DNA of 9,604 nucleotides from assembly GCA_027010905.1 (NCBI GenBank), contig JALVBA010000146.1, positions 1 to 9,604 of the forward strand. Reading direction: 5' to 3'. A program made the position numbers and the translations under genes. This stretch comes from Marinilabiliaceae bacterium. Its GTDB lineage: Bacteria > Bacteroidota > Bacteroidia > Bacteroidales > Marinilabiliaceae. Shown here piece by piece: positions 8,801-9,604 of this stretch. The stretch's first letter is position 1, and every line of letters starts with the position of its first letter. The notes below the pieces were generated by a model. The model was not told the DNA's origin and did not search any database. It saw only the letters and a program-made list of their open reading frames with translations.

Positions 8801-9604
8801 TCACCCTCCTGTACTTTATAAACCTGTTTTCTTACAACAGTGCTTTTTTGTTTGTGCAAACCGAATATCAGTTTGTCCGATTTAGGGATATCTTTAAACA
8901 CAAACCTGTTGCTGTCGAGCCTCACGAAGTTCATAGATGTCATCAGCTTTTCAGGGATTCTACCCTGTATTTCATTGTTTTGGAGGTAGATGTTGGCTCC
9001 CTCAGGCAGGTTGGCAAACGTGCCGGGGATGGAGTCTATTTTATTGTCGTTTAAAACGATTTGTGTTATATCCTGACAATTGCCAATAGGCTCAGGAATG
9101 AATGTGATATTATTGTATGACAGATTTAAACTTTTCAAACTCCTTGATTGTCCCAATCCTTGCGGTATTTCAGCAATGTCATTGTTTGCGGCCGACAGGT
9201 TGCCCAATCGTTGTAAAAATGCAATGCCTTCCGGTAGTGCTATTAAATTGTTGTTATCGATACTTAGTGTCTCAAGGCTTATTAAATTACCTATATTTTC
9301 AGGTAATGAAGTTAGTTTGTTATTTGACAGTTCAAGGTGTTTTAAAGCTGGTGAGGAACAAAACGAACCGGATAATTCTCTCTCAAGGTTATTGTTTCTT
9401 ATTTCCAGATACTCAAGATCAGGGCAGTTCCAGATGCCATCTTTAATGGTAGAATATTGATTGTCGTTAAGCTTTAAGCTCATTAATTCCGCATTGTTCA
9501 TTACAGGTATTGTGCCTGATAGCTCATTGCCTGAGAGGTCTACGCCTGCAATTGAGTTCATTTTACTCACTACATCTAATACGTTTCCGTTTAATTTCTG
9601 ATTG
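5818..9604 (-). CDS. LRR / Ig-like / ZU5-like protein with HExxH metallopeptidase domain (5' partial)
   Basis: Large, probably exported, possibly cell-surface protein; 1250 residues from the in-frame GTG at 9570, but the frame stays open to the edge and still reads as LRR (LNGNVLDVVSKM), so the true start and any signal peptide lie outside. Numbering is from that GTG. Ten leucine-rich repeats (about 4-225) show an asparagine ladder at N15, 37, 60, 84, 107, 130, 153, 176, 199 and 221. Ig-like regions follow at about 245-350 and 385-465 (WQTSIDGKEW, then YYRCC), then a ZU5-like beta domain at about 482-600 (YAVYYDDQAREWKLF, then TTNHLTKVSSWW). A peptidase-like domain (about 610-870) carries HEFMH (717-721; bases 7408-7422) and, 17 residues on, Glu739 in WMEAHA, a gluzincin-like zinc site. 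The beta-rich remainder is unrecognised. It ends YFIVKTQ with no type IX sorting domain or membrane anchor that I can see. Proteolysis and substrate are inferred. The next gene downstream is dnaE-type, 225 bases away. Confidence 0.85.
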   Translation of the reverse strand, partial: NQKLNGNVLDVVSKMNSIAGVDLSGNELSGTIPVMNNAELMSLKLNDNQYSTIKDGIWNCPDLEYLEIRNNNLERELSGSFCSSPALKHLELSNNKLTSLPENIGNLISLETLSIDNNNLIALPEGIAFLQRLGNLSAANNDIAEIPQGLGQSRSLKSLNLSYNNITFIPEPIGNCQDITQIVLNDNKIDSIPGTFANLPEGANIYLQNNEIQGRIPEKLMTSMNFVRLDSNRFVFKDIPKSDKLIFGLHKQKSTVVRKQVYKVQEGDSITIDIRNITNLSSPDNEYYWFVYPDFTERNIVDGAMKDVENNPVLRVAINEQTLKNSYYCKVLNPNVQTYTYTYNGYVYTSPALEYINTDTISFKQVSDEEILEEKYPDKYVTSLNKITNSTVSDRNITLVPPMKVKRGEVFWQTSIDGKEWEKISDDMQQTGIKANVIKADKDELVLSPRNTAYYRCCIHEKNCDTIFSDKLEVKALGNILFDDVVNVTEQPQTISVDSIEVVIPKNFHDSDFRMTITKINNPPAAPDSVVLNSAYDVSVSFTDEFNVPLLIKLKNIDATNIKNEDINKFYAVYYDDQAREWKLFDNYHLSMKDSSVMFTTNHLTKVSSWWTGSLNGYTDVYKRNNISVYYKDDEIGYMKFIYGKKQISQSWHISGIPLLVQDITEYLPKVMAKYKSLGLNGPDGNFNVYVQRMSDAGCVGLLGMTNGYMLINAEMPNPVKLKKVLAHEFMHYTQDYYISANPGNSFWMEAHASVADRVVWSTTDVPVCESEITLTESKTSKNSIFNFLSNSWDYWDKSFFKSNLTGNIFYNYLAGTFLHYMQICRPGTEKLDNAKLLKETAWTGTWRNYLAGYIKSELKSDMGSEYEDFIKYILSGQDENFTLLNSKDNPYSFIEDAKNKKVFTYPVTYSFKENEDSQTDNISIKVPYLATKVVLLNNLCADTLVMVNYKRNHSYSKDHLVYYVSYNPDKKEMTYTNITDSTEFNFLLDPRNKQNIDMNFRNYGMILLINKEYNSSASSFNASFTLTATPVMNIERVCMLSIYKGDSPVKHNFTNGQDYIPIGSMSAEYLHKITKFIATETNRSVTKEIVGDTIRIKSKYTLVIDQKPITGIPTMVDSTIYTQDIKYDIISGLIKITEFANRYYKLHTFVDFVLDANGEVTGTKVVYKEHIDQIDEKAKTYYIQNFSRYIQPDNITKAFEASYGDNIIVFETNNTTETQNVIKKIDAHYKTTENGGTESQYSSTDYSDPNLKVYFIVKTQ

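Noticed and set aside
8896..9570. LRR-coding DNA considered as a tandem DNA repeat array
   Set aside because: The 23-residue periodicity is at the protein level only; the codons differ between units, as expected for an old LRR domain.

Overview
The window looks like chromosomal DNA of a member of the Bacteroidota, probably Bacteroidales-like. Three things suggest this: the AT-rich coding style with A-rich leaders, a short second-type DNA polymerase III alpha subunit in the style of this phylum, and intergenic GC-rich hairpin repeats (GGGCGTTGCCC / GCCCCNNNGGGGC) of a kind I recall from Bacteroidota genomes. This assignment comes from recall and style; no ribosomal RNA or other marker gene is present.

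Layout: (1) 65-2440, plus strand, a ~22-helix DUF2339 integral membrane protein with an N-terminal coiled coil. (2) 2441-2553, a short convergent spacer with no convincing terminator. (3) 2554-5592, minus strand, a ~1012-residue DNA polymerase III alpha (DnaE-type) with intact polymerase carboxylates, a degenerate PHP domain and a low-complexity linker that carries a GC-rich repeat read in frame. (4) 5593-5817, a spacer holding a two-hairpin REP-like element and a second copy of the repeat seen inside the polymerase gene. (5) 5818 to the right edge, minus strand, a large multidomain protein whose N-terminus lies beyond the window: ten leucine-rich repeats, two Ig-like regions, a ZU5-like beta domain, a metallopeptidase-like domain with HEFMH and a downstream Glu, and a long beta-rich C-terminal region.

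The three genes do not form an obvious pathway. The membrane protein converges on the polymerase. The LRR/peptidase gene and the polymerase are codirectional but separated by 225 bases of repeat-bearing DNA, so one operon is unlikely. I see no RNA genes, CRISPR array, transposase or prophage. The most interesting points are the LRR plus metallopeptidase architecture and the mobile-repeat family that sits both in front of and, in frame, inside the dnaE-type gene. I did not find a convincing new multi-gene system.
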